A stretch of DNA of 64,000 bases from Halovibrio salipaludis (GTDB taxonomy: Bacteria > Pseudomonadota > Gammaproteobacteria > Pseudomonadales > Oleiphilaceae): the NCBI RefSeq assembly GCF_002286965.1, contig NZ_NSKD01000009.1, positions 1 through 64,000 of the forward strand. Direction: 5' to 3'. A model generated the notes under the pieces. The model made no database searches and was not told the origin of the DNA. It saw only the letters and a program-made list of their open reading frames with translations. Below are positions 43,128-55,672 of the stretch, in pieces (position 1 is the stretch's first letter; the number at the start of each line of letters is the position of its first letter). The position numbers and the translations under genes are program-made.

Positions 43128-43150
43128 AAATGGGCGCCGGGGTTTCGTGA
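43055..43150 (+). CDS. Possible carA leader peptide (31 codons)
   Basis: A GTG (43055) with GAGG 7 bases upstream opens a 31-codon frame starting MSPEEVPRIPAKSG and ending at a TGA, 34 bases before carA. The start codon sits in the loop of one hairpin, and the frame crosses both strands of the terminator-like hairpin at 43085-43127. This is the classic layout of translation-coupled attenuation. Whether it is translated is unknown. Read alone it could be chance. Confidence 0.4.
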   Translation: MSPEEVPRIPAKSGTASKTPSRFLQMGAGVS

Positions 43151-43184
43151 CGCGCGTCCTACCCGCCAGAGACGCTAGAGGGGC

Positions 43185-44336
43185 ATGGCTTTGACGAAAC
43201 CAGCGATCCTTGCACTTGAGGACGGCAGCATCTTCAGAGGGGAATCCATCGGTGCCGACGGCGCCACCAGCGGTGAGGTCGTCTTCAATACGGCCATGAC
43301 CGGCTACCAGGAGATTCTCACTGACCCGTCCTATACCCGCCAGATGGTCACACTGACCTATCCGCACATTGGAAATACCGGCACCAACCCGGAGGACGTG
43401 GAGTCCGACCGGGTCTGTGCTGCCGGCCTGATTATCCGCGACCTGCCGCTGCTGGCCAGCAACTGGCGCCGGACCGACTCCCTGACGGATTACCTGCAGA
43501 GGGAGAAGGTGGTGGCCATCGCCGGAGTGGATACCCGCCGCCTGACGCGTCTGCTGCGTAATAAGGGCGCCCAGGGGGGCGCCATCGTCGCTGGCGAGAA
43601 TGCAACCGAGGAGGAAGCCCTGCGCCTGGCCCGCGATTTTCCGGGCATCAAGGGCATGGATCTGGCTTCCGAGGCCGGCTGCAAGGAGCCACGCAGCTGG
43701 ACCCAGTCGGTCTGGACCCTGGATGAGGGCTACGGCGAGGCGCCAGAGAAGCGCTACCGGGTGGTCGCCTACGATTACGGCATCAAGTACAACATCCTGC
43801 GCCTGCTGGTCTCGCGCGGCTGCGAGGTAACACTGGTGCCGGCGCGTACGCCGCTGGACGAGGTGATGGCGTATAACCCGGATGGGGTCTTCTTCTCGAA
43901 TGGCCCGGGTGACCCGGAGCCCTGCGATTACGCCATCGAGGCCCTGAAAGGCTGTATTGAACGGCGCATCCCAACCTTCGGCATCTGTCTCGGGCATCAG
44001 CTCCTGGGGCTGGCCGTTGGCGGGCGCAGTGAGAAGATGAAGTTCGGGCACCATGGCGCCAACCATCCGGTGGAGCGTGTGTCCGACGGCACCGTGGTCA
44101 TCACCAGCCAGAACCACGGGTTTGCGGTGGATGAGAAATCACTGCCGGACAACGTCGAGGTAACGCACCGCTCGCTCTTTGACGGTACCCTGCAGGGCAT
44201 GCGTCTGAAGGATGCGCCGGTGTTCAGCTTCCAGGGGCATCCGGAAGCCAGCCCCGGGCCGCGGGATGTGATCCCGCTGTTCGATGAGTTCACCCGCCTG
44301 ATGGATGAACATCAGGCCAAGCAGGCCGCACAGTGA
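43185..44336 (+). CDS. carA: Carbamoyl-phosphate synthase small subunit
   Basis: 383 residues. CarA splits glutamine and passes ammonia to CarB for pyrimidine and arginine synthesis. The N-terminal domain ([17 protein letters not shown]) is followed by a class I glutamine amidotransferase with catalytic Cys268 ([16 protein letters not shown]) and the His/Glu pair in [11 protein letters not shown]. It is the first gene after the attenuator-like leader and is followed by carB after 48 bases. Confidence 0.98.
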   Translation: MALTKPAILALEDGSIFRGESIGADGATSGEVVFNTAMTGYQEILTDPSYTRQMVTLTYPHIGNTGTNPEDVESDRVCAAGLIIRDLPLLASNWRRTDSLTDYLQREKVVAIAGVDTRRLTRLLRNKGAQGGAIVAGENATEEEALRLARDFPGIKGMDLASEAGCKEPRSWTQSVWTLDEGYGEAPEKRYRVVAYDYGIKYNILRLLVSRGCEVTLVPARTPLDEVMAYNPDGVFFSNGPGDPEPCDYAIEALKGCIERRIPTFGICLGHQLLGLAVGGRSEKMKFGHHGANHPVERVSDGTVVITSQNHGFAVDEKSLPDNVEVTHRSLFDGTLQGMRLKDAPVFSFQGHPEASPGPRDVIPLFDEFTRLMDEHQAKQAAQ

Positions 44337-44384
44337 GGCCAACGGCTTCGAATCACGGCTCGAGACGAACAGGATAAGGGTTCA

Positions 44385-47599
<3,215 letters not shown>

Positions 47600-47600
<1 letters not shown>

Positions 47601-48082
47601 TGAGCAACAACCGTGTTCCCATGACAAAACAGGGCGAGCAGGCCCTGCGTGACGAACTTTACCGGCTCAAGTCCGAGGACCGGCCCAGGGTCATCCAGGC
47701 GATCTCGGAAGCGCGCGAACATGGCGACCTGAAAGAGAACGCTGAATACCATGCGGCGCGGGAGCAGCAGAGCTTCGTTGAAGGCCGGATCCAGGAGCTC
47801 GAGGGCAAACTGGGGGCGGCCCAGGTGATCGATGTCACCACCATCGAGAAAACCGGCAAGGTGATATTCGGTACCACGGTGCGCCTGATCAACATGGATA
47901 CCGAGGAAGAAGTGACCTACCAGATCGTGGGTGACGACGAGGCGGACATCAAGGAAGGCCGGATCTCGATCTCCTCACCGATCGCGAGAGCGCTGATCGG
48001 CAAGGAGGAAGGCGAGGAGGTCTCGGTCCAGGTGCCGTCCGGCACCGTGGAATACGAGATTGATGAGGTGATGCACATCTAG
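47600..48082 (+). CDS. greA: Transcription elongation factor GreA
   Basis: 160 residues. GreA rescues backtracked RNA polymerase by stimulating transcript cleavage. The N-terminal coiled coil carries the acidic tip ([19 protein letters not shown]); the C-terminal FKBP-like domain has [18 protein letters not shown]. It overlaps the carB stop by one base. It is convergent with yhbY (4-base overlap of the 3' ends). Confidence 0.98.
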
Positions 48083-48384
48083 TGCTGGCGCAGGTTGGAG
48101 AGCTTCGGGTTGGGTTCGGCCGCGCGGCGCAGCAGCACGGCCACCTTGCCGATCACCTGCACCAGTTCCGCGCCTGTGCTCTCGCAGGCCGCGTCGATCA
48201 GTTCCCGCCGTTCCTCGCGGTCCGTGGAGGCGATCTTCACCTTGATCAGTTCGTGGTCGTCCAGGGCCCGCTCCAGTTCCTGCTGCAGCCCTTCGGAAAT
48301 GCCGTTGTCGCCGACCTGCACGACCGGTTTGAGGTCATGGGCAAGAGCCCGGTACTGGCGGCGTTGTGCGGCGGATAGTGGCAT
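48079..48384 (-). CDS. yhbY: YhbY ribosome-associated RNA-binding protein
   Basis: 101 residues with the CRS1/YhbY domain: [60 protein letters not shown] and the C-terminal [19 protein letters not shown]. YhbY associates with pre-50S ribosomes. I start at ATG 48384, the usual first residue; a longer frame upstream is not conserved-looking. It is divergent from rlmE, which starts 84 bases to the right. Confidence 0.95.
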   Translation of the reverse strand: MPLSAAQRRQYRALAHDLKPVVQVGDNGISEGLQQELERALDDHELIKVKIASTDREERRELIDAACESTGAELVQVIGKVAVLLRRAAEPNPKLSNLRQH

Positions 48385-48468
48385 GATGGCGTCTCTGTGA
48401 TCGTATGGAATTGAGTAGAGACATGATACCAGCCGGCAGAGGCCGGTTGCATCGGTTCGGAGGCAGGA

Positions 48469-49092
48469 TTGGGACGTTCCAAGAGCAGTGACCGCTGGCT
48501 GCGTGAGCACCACCAGGATCCTTACGTGAACAGGTCACGGGAAGAGGGGTACCGGTCGCGCGCCAGTTACAAGCTGATCGAGATCGACCGGAAGGACGGA
48601 TTGTTCCGGCGCGGGCAGACCGTGGTGGATCTGGGTGCGGCCCCCGGAGGGTGGTCCCAGGTGGCTGCTGAGCGGGTCGGGGAACGTGGTACCGTGCTTG
48701 CCAGCGATATCCTGCCGATGGATCCGATTCCGGAAGTAACCTTTGTCCAGGGCGACTTCACCGAGCAGGCGGTTCTGGAGGAGTTGTTGGCGAAGCTCGA
48801 TGGTCGTCCCGTGGACCTTGTCATTTCCGATATGGCGCCCAATATGAGTGGTGTGGCCGCTATTGATATCCCCAGTGCCATGCACCTGGTGGAGCTGGGG
48901 CTGGAGATGGCGCACGAGGTTCTGCGCCCTGGTGGTGCCTTTGTGACCAAGGTGTTCCAGGGGGAAGGATTTGATGACCTGCTTCGCACCATGAAACGGG
49001 ATTTCCAGCGCGTGGCCAGTCGCAAGCCGGATGCCTCCAGGGGCCGGTCGCGTGAGCAGTATCAGGTGTGTACGGGGTTCCGGGGGCGTTAA
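48469..49092 (+). CDS. rlmE: 23S rRNA 2'-O-methyltransferase RlmE (FtsJ)
   Basis: 207 residues from a TTG start (48469) with GGAGG 6 bases upstream. RlmE methylates U2552 of 23S rRNA. The AdoMet motif is [15 protein letters not shown]; catalytic K-D-K-E residues lie in [27 protein letters not shown] and the C-terminal SREQY. It precedes ftsH as in E. coli. Confidence 0.97.
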   Translation: MGRSKSSDRWLREHHQDPYVNRSREEGYRSRASYKLIEIDRKDGLFRRGQTVVDLGAAPGGWSQVAAERVGERGTVLASDILPMDPIPEVTFVQGDFTEQAVLEELLAKLDGRPVDLVISDMAPNMSGVAAIDIPSAMHLVELGLEMAHEVLRPGGAFVTKVFQGEGFDDLLRTMKRDFQRVASRKPDASRGRSREQYQVCTGFRGR

Positions 49093-49202
49093 GGGCTGCC
49101 GGGCATGAGAGCCCGGCTATGGCCGCTGACCGGCGCATTGGTGTAAAGTTTGAATCAGGACCGTTCGAGTTCGGAACGGGCAGACAGTATGGGTGAGTGA
49201 TC

Positions 49203-51143
49203 TTGAACGACATGGCAAAAAATCTGGTTCTGTGGCTGGTCATCGCAGCCGTTCTGCTGATGGTATTCCAGAACTTCAGCCCGGAACCGCAGCAGCAACA
49301 GCTCAACTATTCCCAGTTCATCGAGATGGTGCGCAGTGGCCAGGTCGACGAAGTGACCATTGAGGGCCAGACCATTACGGGCGCACGGCAGAACGGGGAG
49401 AACTTCACCACCATCCGGCCGGCTGTTGAAGATCCGAACCTGATGGATGATCTCTACAATAACAATGTGGAGGTCACCGGTAAGGAATCCTCGGGCCAGA
49501 GTATCTGGACCCAGTTGCTGGTCGCGTCCTTTCCGATCCTGATCATCATTGCGATCTTCATCTTTTTCATGCGCCAGATGCAGGGTGGTGCCGGTGGCAG
49601 CAAGGGGCCCATGTCCTTCGGCAAGAGCAAGGCCCGGCTGATGAGTGAGGAACAGATCAAGACCACTTTCGATGATGTTGCCGGCGTTGATGAGGCGAAG
49701 GAGGACGTGAAGGAGCTGGTGGACTTCCTCAGGGATCCCAGCAAGTTCCAGCGCCTCGGCGGGCATATTCCCAAGGGCGTGCTCATGGTCGGCCCACCCG
49801 GTACCGGTAAGACGCTGCTGGCCAAGGCCATTGCCGGTGAGGCCAAGGTGCCGTTCTTCTCCATTTCCGGTTCGGACTTCGTGGAGATGTTCGTGGGCGT
49901 GGGTGCCTCCCGAGTGCGCGACATGTTCGAGCAGGCCAAGAAGCAGAGCCCGTGCATCATCTTCATTGACGAGCTTGATGCGGTGGGTCGCCATCGTGGC
50001 GCCGGCATGGGCGGCGGTCATGATGAGCGCGAGCAGACGCTGAACCAGATGCTGGTCGAAATGGACGGCTTTGAGGGCAACGAGGGCGTGATCGTGATCG
50101 CCGCCACCAACCGCCCGGACGTGCTGGACCCTGCGCTGCTGCGCCCGGGGCGTTTTGACCGCCAGGTGGTGGTCCCGCTGCCGGATATCCGGGGCCGGGA
50201 GCACGTGCTCAAGGTCCACCTCTCGAAGGTGCCGCTGGCGGATGGGGTCGAGCCCAGGGACATCGCGCGTGGTACGCCCGGGTTCTCCGGCGCGGACCTG
50301 GAAAACCTGGTCAACGAGGCGGCTCTGTTCGCGGCGCGCCGCAATAAGCGCCTGGTCTCCATGGATGAGCTGGAGCTTGCCAAGGACAAGATCATGATGG
50401 GCTCGGAGCGCAAGTCCATGGTCATGTCCGAGAAGGAAAAGCTGAACACCGCGAACCACGAGTCCGGCCACGCGATCGTCGGCCGCCTGATGCCCGAGCA
50501 CGACCCGGTCTACAAAGTCAGTATCATTCCGCGTGGTCGCGCACTGGGCGTGACCATGTTCCTGCCGGAAGAGGACAAGTACAGTCACAGCCGGCGTTAC
50601 ATCATCAGCCAGATCTGCAGTCTCTTCGGTGGTCGTATCGCCGAGGAACTGACACTGGGCAAGGATGGCGTGACCACCGGGGCCCAGAACGACATCAAGC
50701 GTGCCACGGAGCTTTCCCGGAACATGGTCACCAAGTGGGGCCTGTCCGATAAGCTCGGCCCGCTGATGTACGACGAGGATCGTGATGAGCCCTTTGCGGG
50801 GTACGATTCCGGCTCCGGCGGCAAGGGTGTCTCTGGGCCCACGGCCCAGGCCATTGATGAAGAGGTGCGCCGGATCATCGATGAGTGCTATGAAACCGCC
50901 AAGCGGATCCTTGTGGACAACATGGAGAAGCTGCATCTGATGGCGGATGCGCTGATGAAGTATGAAACCATCGATGCCGGCCAGATTGATGACATCATGG
51001 CGGGCAAGGTGCCGCGGCCGCCGAGCAGTTGGGATGATGATGACGATCACGGCGGTGATACCGTTGTGGCGGATATCAATTCCGACTCCGGCTCCAGGGC
51101 GTCGGACGGTGAGGGGGCGGGTCATCCTGCCGGTGAACACTGA
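49203..51143 (+). CDS. ftsH: ATP-dependent zinc metalloprotease FtsH
   Basis: 646 residues counted from a TTG at 49203 ([11 protein letters not shown]); ATG 49212 (MAKNLVLW) is an equally good start. Two membrane helices (about 5-24 and 100-120) flank a periplasmic domain. The AAA domain has Walker A GPPGTGKT (197-204), Walker [17 protein letters not shown] and the SRH region. The zinc site HESGH is at 419-423. FtsH degrades LpxC, sigma-32 and damaged membrane proteins. A terminator separates it from folP. Confidence 0.98.
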   Translation: MNDMAKNLVLWLVIAAVLLMVFQNFSPEPQQQQLNYSQFIEMVRSGQVDEVTIEGQTITGARQNGENFTTIRPAVEDPNLMDDLYNNNVEVTGKESSGQSIWTQLLVASFPILIIIAIFIFFMRQMQGGAGGSKGPMSFGKSKARLMSEEQIKTTFDDVAGVDEAKEDVKELVDFLRDPSKFQRLGGHIPKGVLMVGPPGTGKTLLAKAIAGEAKVPFFSISGSDFVEMFVGVGASRVRDMFEQAKKQSPCIIFIDELDAVGRHRGAGMGGGHDEREQTLNQMLVEMDGFEGNEGVIVIAATNRPDVLDPALLRPGRFDRQVVVPLPDIRGREHVLKVHLSKVPLADGVEPRDIARGTPGFSGADLENLVNEAALFAARRNKRLVSMDELELAKDKIMMGSERKSMVMSEKEKLNTANHESGHAIVGRLMPEHDPVYKVSIIPRGRALGVTMFLPEEDKYSHSRRYIISQICSLFGGRIAEELTLGKDGVTTGAQNDIKRATELSRNMVTKWGLSDKLGPLMYDEDRDEPFAGYDSGSGGKGVSGPTAQAIDEEVRRIIDECYETAKRILVDNMEKLHLMADALMKYETIDAGQIDDIMAGKVPRPPSSWDDDDDHGGDTVVADINSDSGSRASDGEGAGHPAGEH

Positions 51144-51167
51144 ACGCCCGACCCTCTGTGGTCTGAG

Positions 51168-51197
51168 CGCTCCCGGGTCAGTCCCGGGAGCGTTTTT
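51168..51197 (+). terminator. Intrinsic terminator between ftsH and folP
   Basis: A 10-bp perfect GC-rich stem (51168-51177 with 51183-51192), 5-nt loop and five T residues (51193-51197) lie 25 bases after the ftsH stop. folP starts only 18 bases later, so some read-through probably reaches it. Confidence 0.85.
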
Positions 51198-51214
51198 CGT
51201 TGTGGGGAGTATTC

Positions 51215-52045
51215 ATGACCATCCTGTCTGAGAAGACACCGTCACCCGCCGTCATGGGGGTAATCAACGCCACTCCGGATTCGTTCTCGGATGGCGGTCG
51301 TTTCATTGACCCGGACAACGCGTTGTCCCAGGCACGGGCCATGGTTGAGGCAGGCGTGGACTGGGTGGACGTTGGTGGCGAATCCACTCGTCCCGGAGCA
51401 AAGCCAGTGCCCCTTCAGGAGGAGCTGGATCGCGTCTGCCCGGTCATCGAGGCGATCCATCGTGAGCTGGATGTCCCCATCTCCCTGGATACCAGCGCTC
51501 CCGAAGTGATGCGTGAAGGGGCGCGCCTGGGTATCAGCATGATCAACGATGTGCGCTCTCTGGAGCGGGAAGGCGCTGTGGCGGCGGCGCGTGACACCGG
51601 CCTGGCCGTCTGCATCATGCATCGCCAGGGTGAACCTGAAACCATGCAGGATAGGCCTGAGTACAGTAATGTTCTGGAGGAAGTCCTGGGGTATCTGGAC
51701 CGTCGTGCCGCCGAGCTCCAGGCTGCTGGCATTCCCGGCGACAGGCTGCTCTACGATCCGGGCTTTGGCTTTGGCAAGACCCTGGAGCACAATCTGGTTC
51801 TTCTGGAGAACCTGGAGGCCATCGTCGCCCGCGGGTGGCCGGTGCTGGCGGGGATGTCACGCAAGAGCATGATCGGTGGTGTTACCGGTCGCCCGGTTGA
51901 GGAGCGCATGCCGGGCAGCGTGGCGGCCGCGACCATGGCGATGATGAAAGGTGCCGCGATCGTGCGTGTGCACGATGTGAAGGAAACGGTGGATGCGGCG
52001 CGCATGGTGCGTGCTGCGCGCGAACAGGGCAGCCTCCGGGAATAG
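51215..52045 (+). CDS. folP: Dihydropteroate synthase
   Basis: 276 residues from ATG 51215 (GGGGAG seven bases upstream). FolP joins p-aminobenzoate to the pterin pyrophosphate in folate synthesis and is the sulfonamide target. Signature segments are VMGVINATPDSFSDGGRF, VDVGGESTRPGAKPV, ISLDTSAPEVM and LLYDPGFGFGKTLEHN. An upstream GTG at 51200 is less likely. It is followed by glmM, the standard neighbour. Confidence 0.97.
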   Translation: MTILSEKTPSPAVMGVINATPDSFSDGGRFIDPDNALSQARAMVEAGVDWVDVGGESTRPGAKPVPLQEELDRVCPVIEAIHRELDVPISLDTSAPEVMREGARLGISMINDVRSLEREGAVAAARDTGLAVCIMHRQGEPETMQDRPEYSNVLEEVLGYLDRRAAELQAAGIPGDRLLYDPGFGFGKTLEHNLVLLENLEAIVARGWPVLAGMSRKSMIGGVTGRPVEERMPGSVAAATMAMMKGAAIVRVHDVKETVDAARMVRAAREQGSLRE

Positions 52046-52067
52046 AGCGGGATAAGGGAAGAGCACA

Positions 52068-53411
52068 ATGGGCGAGCGCAGGTATTTCGGAACGGACGGT
52101 ATTCGCGGGGAAGTGGGGACCCATCCGATTTCCCCGGACTTCATCCTCAAGCTGGGCTGGGCGGCTGGTCGCGCCTTTCGCAGAGAGGGGCAGGCCAACA
52201 CCATGCTGATCGGCAAGGACACCCGCCTGTCCGGCTATATGTTCGAATCAGCGCTGGAAGCGGGCCTTTCCGCCGCCGGTATGGATGTGCGGCTGCTGGG
52301 CCCGATGCCCACCCCGGCCATTGCCTACCTGACACGCACCTTCCGGGCAGCGGCGGGCATCGTCATCAGTGCCTCCCATAACCCGCACCATGATAATGGC
52401 ATCAAGTTCTTCTCCGCGGACGGCACCAAGCTTGATGATGCGCTTGAGGCGCGCATTGAGCAGTGGATTGACTCGGAGCTGGCAGTGGTTCCCGCTGGCG
52501 ACCTGGGCAAGGCGGCCCGCATCGATGACGCGCCGGGCCGCTATATCGAGTTCTGCAAGAGCACCGTCCCGGGCCAGTTCAGCCTTGAAGGGCTGCATCT
52601 GGTGGTCGACTGCGCCCATGGCGCCACCTATCACGTGGCACCGGCGGTGTTCCGGGAGCTGGGTGCCCGGGTGACCGCCATGGGAGCGGAGCCGGATGGT
52701 CTCAACATCAATGACGGCTGCGGCTCCACGGCGCCGGAAGCCATGCGCCAGCGCGTGCTGGAGACCGGTGCGGATCTCGGTATCGCCTTCGATGGTGACG
52801 GTGACAGGGTGATCATGGTCGATCATGCCGGCCGTGAGGTGGACGGTGACGAACTGCTCTACATCATCGCCCGTGAACGCCATGATGCCGGCGGTCTAGA
52901 TGGCGGTGTCGTGGGAACCCTGATGACGAACCTGGGCGTTGAGCTGGCTCTGGGGCGGCGTGGTATCCCGTTTGCGCGGGCGAAGGTTGGCGACCGTTAT
53001 GTCATGGAAGAGCTGGTGAGTCGCCAGTGGCAGATCGGTGGTGAAGGGTCCGGGCACATTGTCTGCCGGGACCGCACCACCACCGGCGATGGCATTGTCT
53101 CAGCCCTTCAGGTGCTGGTGGCCATGCACCAGCGCGAATGCGGGCTGGCGGAGCTGCTGTCCGATGTCACCCGGCTGCCCCAGGAGACGGTCAATGTGCG
53201 CGTTGGCCAGCGTTTCAATCCGGACCACAGCGAGGGCATCCAGTCGGCGGTGCGCGCCGCCGAGTCCGAGCTGGGCGAACGCGGCCGGATCCTGCTGCGG
53301 GCCTCCGGTACCGAGCCGGTGATAAGGGTGATGGCCGAAGGTGAGGATGCGGATCATATCGGACGTGTGGCCCGCGAGCTGGCGGATGTGGTGCAGCGGG
53401 AGGCGCCCTGA
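52068..53411 (+). CDS. glmM: Phosphoglucosamine mutase
   Basis: 447 residues. GlmM turns glucosamine-6-phosphate into the 1-phosphate for UDP-GlcNAc. Four-domain alpha-D-phosphohexomutase: phosphoserine loop [15 protein letters not shown] (Ser103), metal loop DGDGDRVIM, sugar loop GEGSGHIVC and phosphate loop [12 protein letters not shown]. The start [15 protein letters not shown] is canonical. It lies between folP and tpiA. Confidence 0.98.
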   Translation: MGERRYFGTDGIRGEVGTHPISPDFILKLGWAAGRAFRREGQANTMLIGKDTRLSGYMFESALEAGLSAAGMDVRLLGPMPTPAIAYLTRTFRAAAGIVISASHNPHHDNGIKFFSADGTKLDDALEARIEQWIDSELAVVPAGDLGKAARIDDAPGRYIEFCKSTVPGQFSLEGLHLVVDCAHGATYHVAPAVFRELGARVTAMGAEPDGLNINDGCGSTAPEAMRQRVLETGADLGIAFDGDGDRVIMVDHAGREVDGDELLYIIARERHDAGGLDGGVVGTLMTNLGVELALGRRGIPFARAKVGDRYVMEELVSRQWQIGGEGSGHIVCRDRTTTGDGIVSALQVLVAMHQRECGLAELLSDVTRLPQETVNVRVGQRFNPDHSEGIQSAVRAAESELGERGRILLRASGTEPVIRVMAEGEDADHIGRVARELADVVQREAP

Positions 53412-53474
53412 GCTACCTTGCGCCGTGGTGGCATCTTGGGTATAGTGCCGCGTCCCTGAAAAACGGCTTCTTGT

Positions 53475-54233
53475 ATGCGACGTCGGCTGATAGCAGCAAA
53501 CTGGAAACTCAACGGGACAGGCGCTTTTGCGGCGGAATACGCGGCCGAGCTGGTGCCTGCTCTGGAAGGACTGGATCCGGCTGTTGAAGTGGCGGTGATG
53601 CCTCCGGCCATCCTGCTTCCGGCGTTGCGGGAATCGCTGAATGAAAGCAGCGGCCGCAGGGTCATGGTGGGTGTCCAGGATGTCTCCGCCTGGGAGGCGG
53701 GCGCCTACACCGGCGAGGTTGCCGCTTCGATGGTGGCGGATCAGCATGGCAGCTTTGCCATTATAGGACACTCGGAGCGCCGCCAGTACTGGTCTGAGTC
53801 CGATGGCCGCATCAACGCCAAGGTGCTCCAGGCATTGAGCGCGGGTCTCGACCCCATTCTCTGTGTGGGCGAGACGGAAGCCGAGCGTGAAGCCGGCGAC
53901 ACCGAGGCCGTGGTGGCCCGTCAGATCCGCGAGGCACTGGCGGACGTTCCGGAATCGGACTGGCGCCATGTCTGTGTTGCCTATGAGCCGGTCTGGGCTA
54001 TCGGGACCGGGAAAAGCGCGACCGCGGAGCAGGCCCAGGCGGTACACGCGCACATCCGCGGGGTGCTGGGAGAGCTGGACCCTGCGGCCACCGAAACGCC
54101 GGTCATCTATGGTGGCAGCGTCAAGCCTGAGACGGCTGGCGAACTGTTTGCACAGCCCGACATTGATGGCGGTCTTATCGGAGGCGCATCCCTGAATGCG
54201 GCCGATTTTGCCGCCATCTGTCGGGCCGGTTGA
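53475..54233 (+). CDS. tpiA: Triosephosphate isomerase
   Basis: 252 residues. Glycolytic isomerase of dihydroxyacetone phosphate and glyceraldehyde-3-phosphate. The N terminus LIAANWKLNGTGAFA supplies Asn and Lys; His99 is in IIGHSERRQYW; the catalytic Glu is in AYEPVWAIGTGKSAT; the phosphate loop is YGGSVKPETAG and GGLIGGASL. It precedes secG with an 11-base gap. Confidence 0.98.
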   Translation: MRRRLIAANWKLNGTGAFAAEYAAELVPALEGLDPAVEVAVMPPAILLPALRESLNESSGRRVMVGVQDVSAWEAGAYTGEVAASMVADQHGSFAIIGHSERRQYWSESDGRINAKVLQALSAGLDPILCVGETEAEREAGDTEAVVARQIREALADVPESDWRHVCVAYEPVWAIGTGKSATAEQAQAVHAHIRGVLGELDPAATETPVIYGGSVKPETAGELFAQPDIDGGLIGGASLNAADFAAICRAG

Positions 54234-54244
54234 GAGACGGAATT

Positions 54245-54679
54245 ATGGATTGGGTTGAAACAGGCATTCTGCTGGTACACGTGGCCGTTGCCGTAGCCCT
54301 GGTGGTGCTGGTGCTGGTGCAGCAGGGCAAGGGCGCTGACGCCGGCGCGGCTTTCGGGGGTGGATCCTCCCAGACGGTGTTCGGCAGCTCCGGGGGCGTG
54401 GGTTTCATGGTCAAGCTCACGGCGGTGCTGGCGGCGCTGTTCTTCGTGACCAGCTTTGCGCTGGCGATGTACGCGAAGCAGCGGGCCGAGGTCGGTGTCC
54501 AGCAAGGCGTTCCGACGGTCGAAGAGTCCTCTTCAGCCTCCGGGCAGCAGAGTGGGCAGGAAAGCGACAATCAGGCTCCGGATATTGCCTCTGACAGCGG
54601 TGCCGGTGGCACTGAGTCAGGAAGCGGAAGCCCTGAGAATGGTGAGGGTGAGGGCGAAGAGGTCCCCTCCATCGAATAA
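54245..54679 (+). CDS. secG: Preprotein translocase subunit SecG
   Basis: 144 residues from ATG 54245; the TTG-started extension of 5 residues is less likely. SecG aids SecYE-mediated export. Two membrane helices (about 5-25 and 52-75) flank the conserved cytosolic loop GADAGAAFGGGSSQTVFGSSG. The C-terminal tail is long, acidic and Ser/Gly/Glu-rich, probably disordered, and longer than in E. coli (110 residues). It is followed by tRNA-Leu. Confidence 0.95.
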   Translation: MDWVETGILLVHVAVAVALVVLVLVQQGKGADAGAAFGGGSSQTVFGSSGGVGFMVKLTAVLAALFFVTSFALAMYAKQRAEVGVQQGVPTVEESSSASGQQSGQESDNQAPDIASDSGAGGTESGSGSPENGEGEGEEVPSIE

Positions 54680-54740
54680 ACCCCTTGTGGGTATTGGAAA
54701 TGCCGGGGCTGTCCGTTAGTATACGCTCCGGAAATGACAT

Positions 54741-54825
54741 GCCGAAGTGGTGGAAATGGTAGACACGCTAGCTTGAGGGGTTAGTGGCGCAAGCCGTGCC
54801 GGTTCAAGTCCGGCCTTCGGCACCA
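54741..54825 (+). tRNA. tRNA-Leu (anticodon GAG)
   Basis: 85 nt including an encoded CCA. The acceptor arms GCCGAAG and CTTCGGC pair, with discriminator A73 (54822). The D arm has TGGTAGACACG, the anticodon loop TTGAGGG has GAG at 54775-54777 (reading CUC/CUU), a long class II variable arm follows, and the T arm is GCCGGTTCAAGTCCGGC. The place between secG and rimP is normal for gammaproteobacteria. Confidence 0.97.
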
Positions 54826-55174
54826 TACAGGGAACGGCTTGGAAGGGGTGGCACTGCTTTCCTCAACCAAGCCGTTTTTTTGGTCAGTCCTTGACCAGTC
54901 AGGGGGTGGTGCTTATACTCCAGCCCCTGTGCAGAGCGCGTTTTGCGCTGCTAAGGCATTGTTTCGGCAGGCGTCGAAACGATGCGCGGGGTGGCATCAC
55001 CAGCCCGCGGCATCCTTCAGGGATGCCAGGCCGCCGCAGAGGCGGCTGGCTTTTCGTTCGGTGGCTCCGCAGACCGGAGGCCACGTTTTGAAAAGGGGCT
55101 GGTTAGAGCCCTTTTTTTGTTTCTGGACTCCGCCAAACGGGCGGGGCCAGTGGTTGCATGACAGCGGAGGCGCA
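54826..55174 (+). promoter_or_regulatory. Hairpin-rich leader before rimP-nusA-infB
   Basis: About 350 bases without a gene. In order: a stem GTTTCG/CGAAAC (54961-54980); GGCATCC/GGATGCC (55009-55015 with 55021-55027); GCCGCC/GGCGGC (55030-55035 with 55041-55046); an imperfect stem at 55061-55084; then a terminator at 55096-55118. The open frame across it is not used for rimP. Such leaders allow NusA and related factors to control their own operon by attenuation. Confidence 0.6.
55096..55118 (+). terminator. Terminator/attenuator in the rimP leader
   Basis: Short stem GGGCT (55096-55100) with AGCCC (55107-55111), loop of 6, then seven T residues (55112-55118). It lies 57 bases before the rimP start. 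Its position upstream of the operon points to attenuation rather than simple termination of the tRNA. Confidence 0.65.
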
Positions 55175-55633
55175 TTGTCCGCGAAGGTTCGCAAGCTTGA
55201 GGAAATGCTGGCCCCGGTGATCGAGGGCCTGGGATTCGTGTTCTGGGGCATTGAATACCTGGCCCAGGGCAAGCACAGCACGGTAAGGGTCTACATCGAT
55301 CACACCGATGGGGTCACCGTGGATGACTGCGAGCAGGTCAGTCGCCAGGTCAGCGGCGTTCTGGATGTCGAGGATCCGATCGGAACCCACTATACCCTCG
55401 AGGTTTCCTCTCCGGGCATGGACCGGCCGCTGTTCCGGCTGGACCAGTACCATGACTTCATTGGTTCCAGGTTGAGCGTGCGTCTGAGCGCGCCCTTTGA
55501 GGGGCGGCGCAAGTACGAGGGCATCCTGCGGGCGGTCGAGGGCGAGGATATCTGTCTGGTGGTGGGCGAATACGAGCTCCAGCTCCCGTTCGAGTCCATC
55601 GAGAGCGCGCGCATCGTTCCGGTATTCGAGTGA
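55175..55633 (+). CDS. rimP: Ribosome maturation factor RimP
   Basis: 152 residues from a TTG start (55175) with GGAGG just upstream. The start fits because the family N terminus (SAKVRKLEEMLAPVIEGLGF) begins exactly there; an open frame continues upstream through the leader hairpins but is not rimP. Family features: WGIEYLAQGKHSTVRVYIDH, VSRQVSGVLDVEDPI and EVSSPGMDRPLFRLDQYH. RimP helps assemble the 30S subunit. It starts the rimP-nusA-infB operon. Confidence 0.96.
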   Translation: MSAKVRKLEEMLAPVIEGLGFVFWGIEYLAQGKHSTVRVYIDHTDGVTVDDCEQVSRQVSGVLDVEDPIGTHYTLEVSSPGMDRPLFRLDQYHDFIGSRLSVRLSAPFEGRRKYEGILRAVEGEDICLVVGEYELQLPFESIESARIVPVFE

Positions 55634-55672
55634 TTTGCAGTATCAGGCTTACAGGAAAGGCAGGGCTGTTCA

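Noticed and set aside
49155-51140. Long open minus-strand frame opposite ftsH
   Set aside because: Antisense shadow of ftsH. The same reasoning applies to the long antisense frames at 4620-6032, 45009-46742, 58308-60107 and 61438-63480.
54839-55174. N-terminal extension of rimP through the leader
   Set aside because: The extension is Arg/Ser/Pro-rich and runs over hairpins and a terminator. The family N terminus begins exactly at the TTG at 55175 with a good ribosome site.
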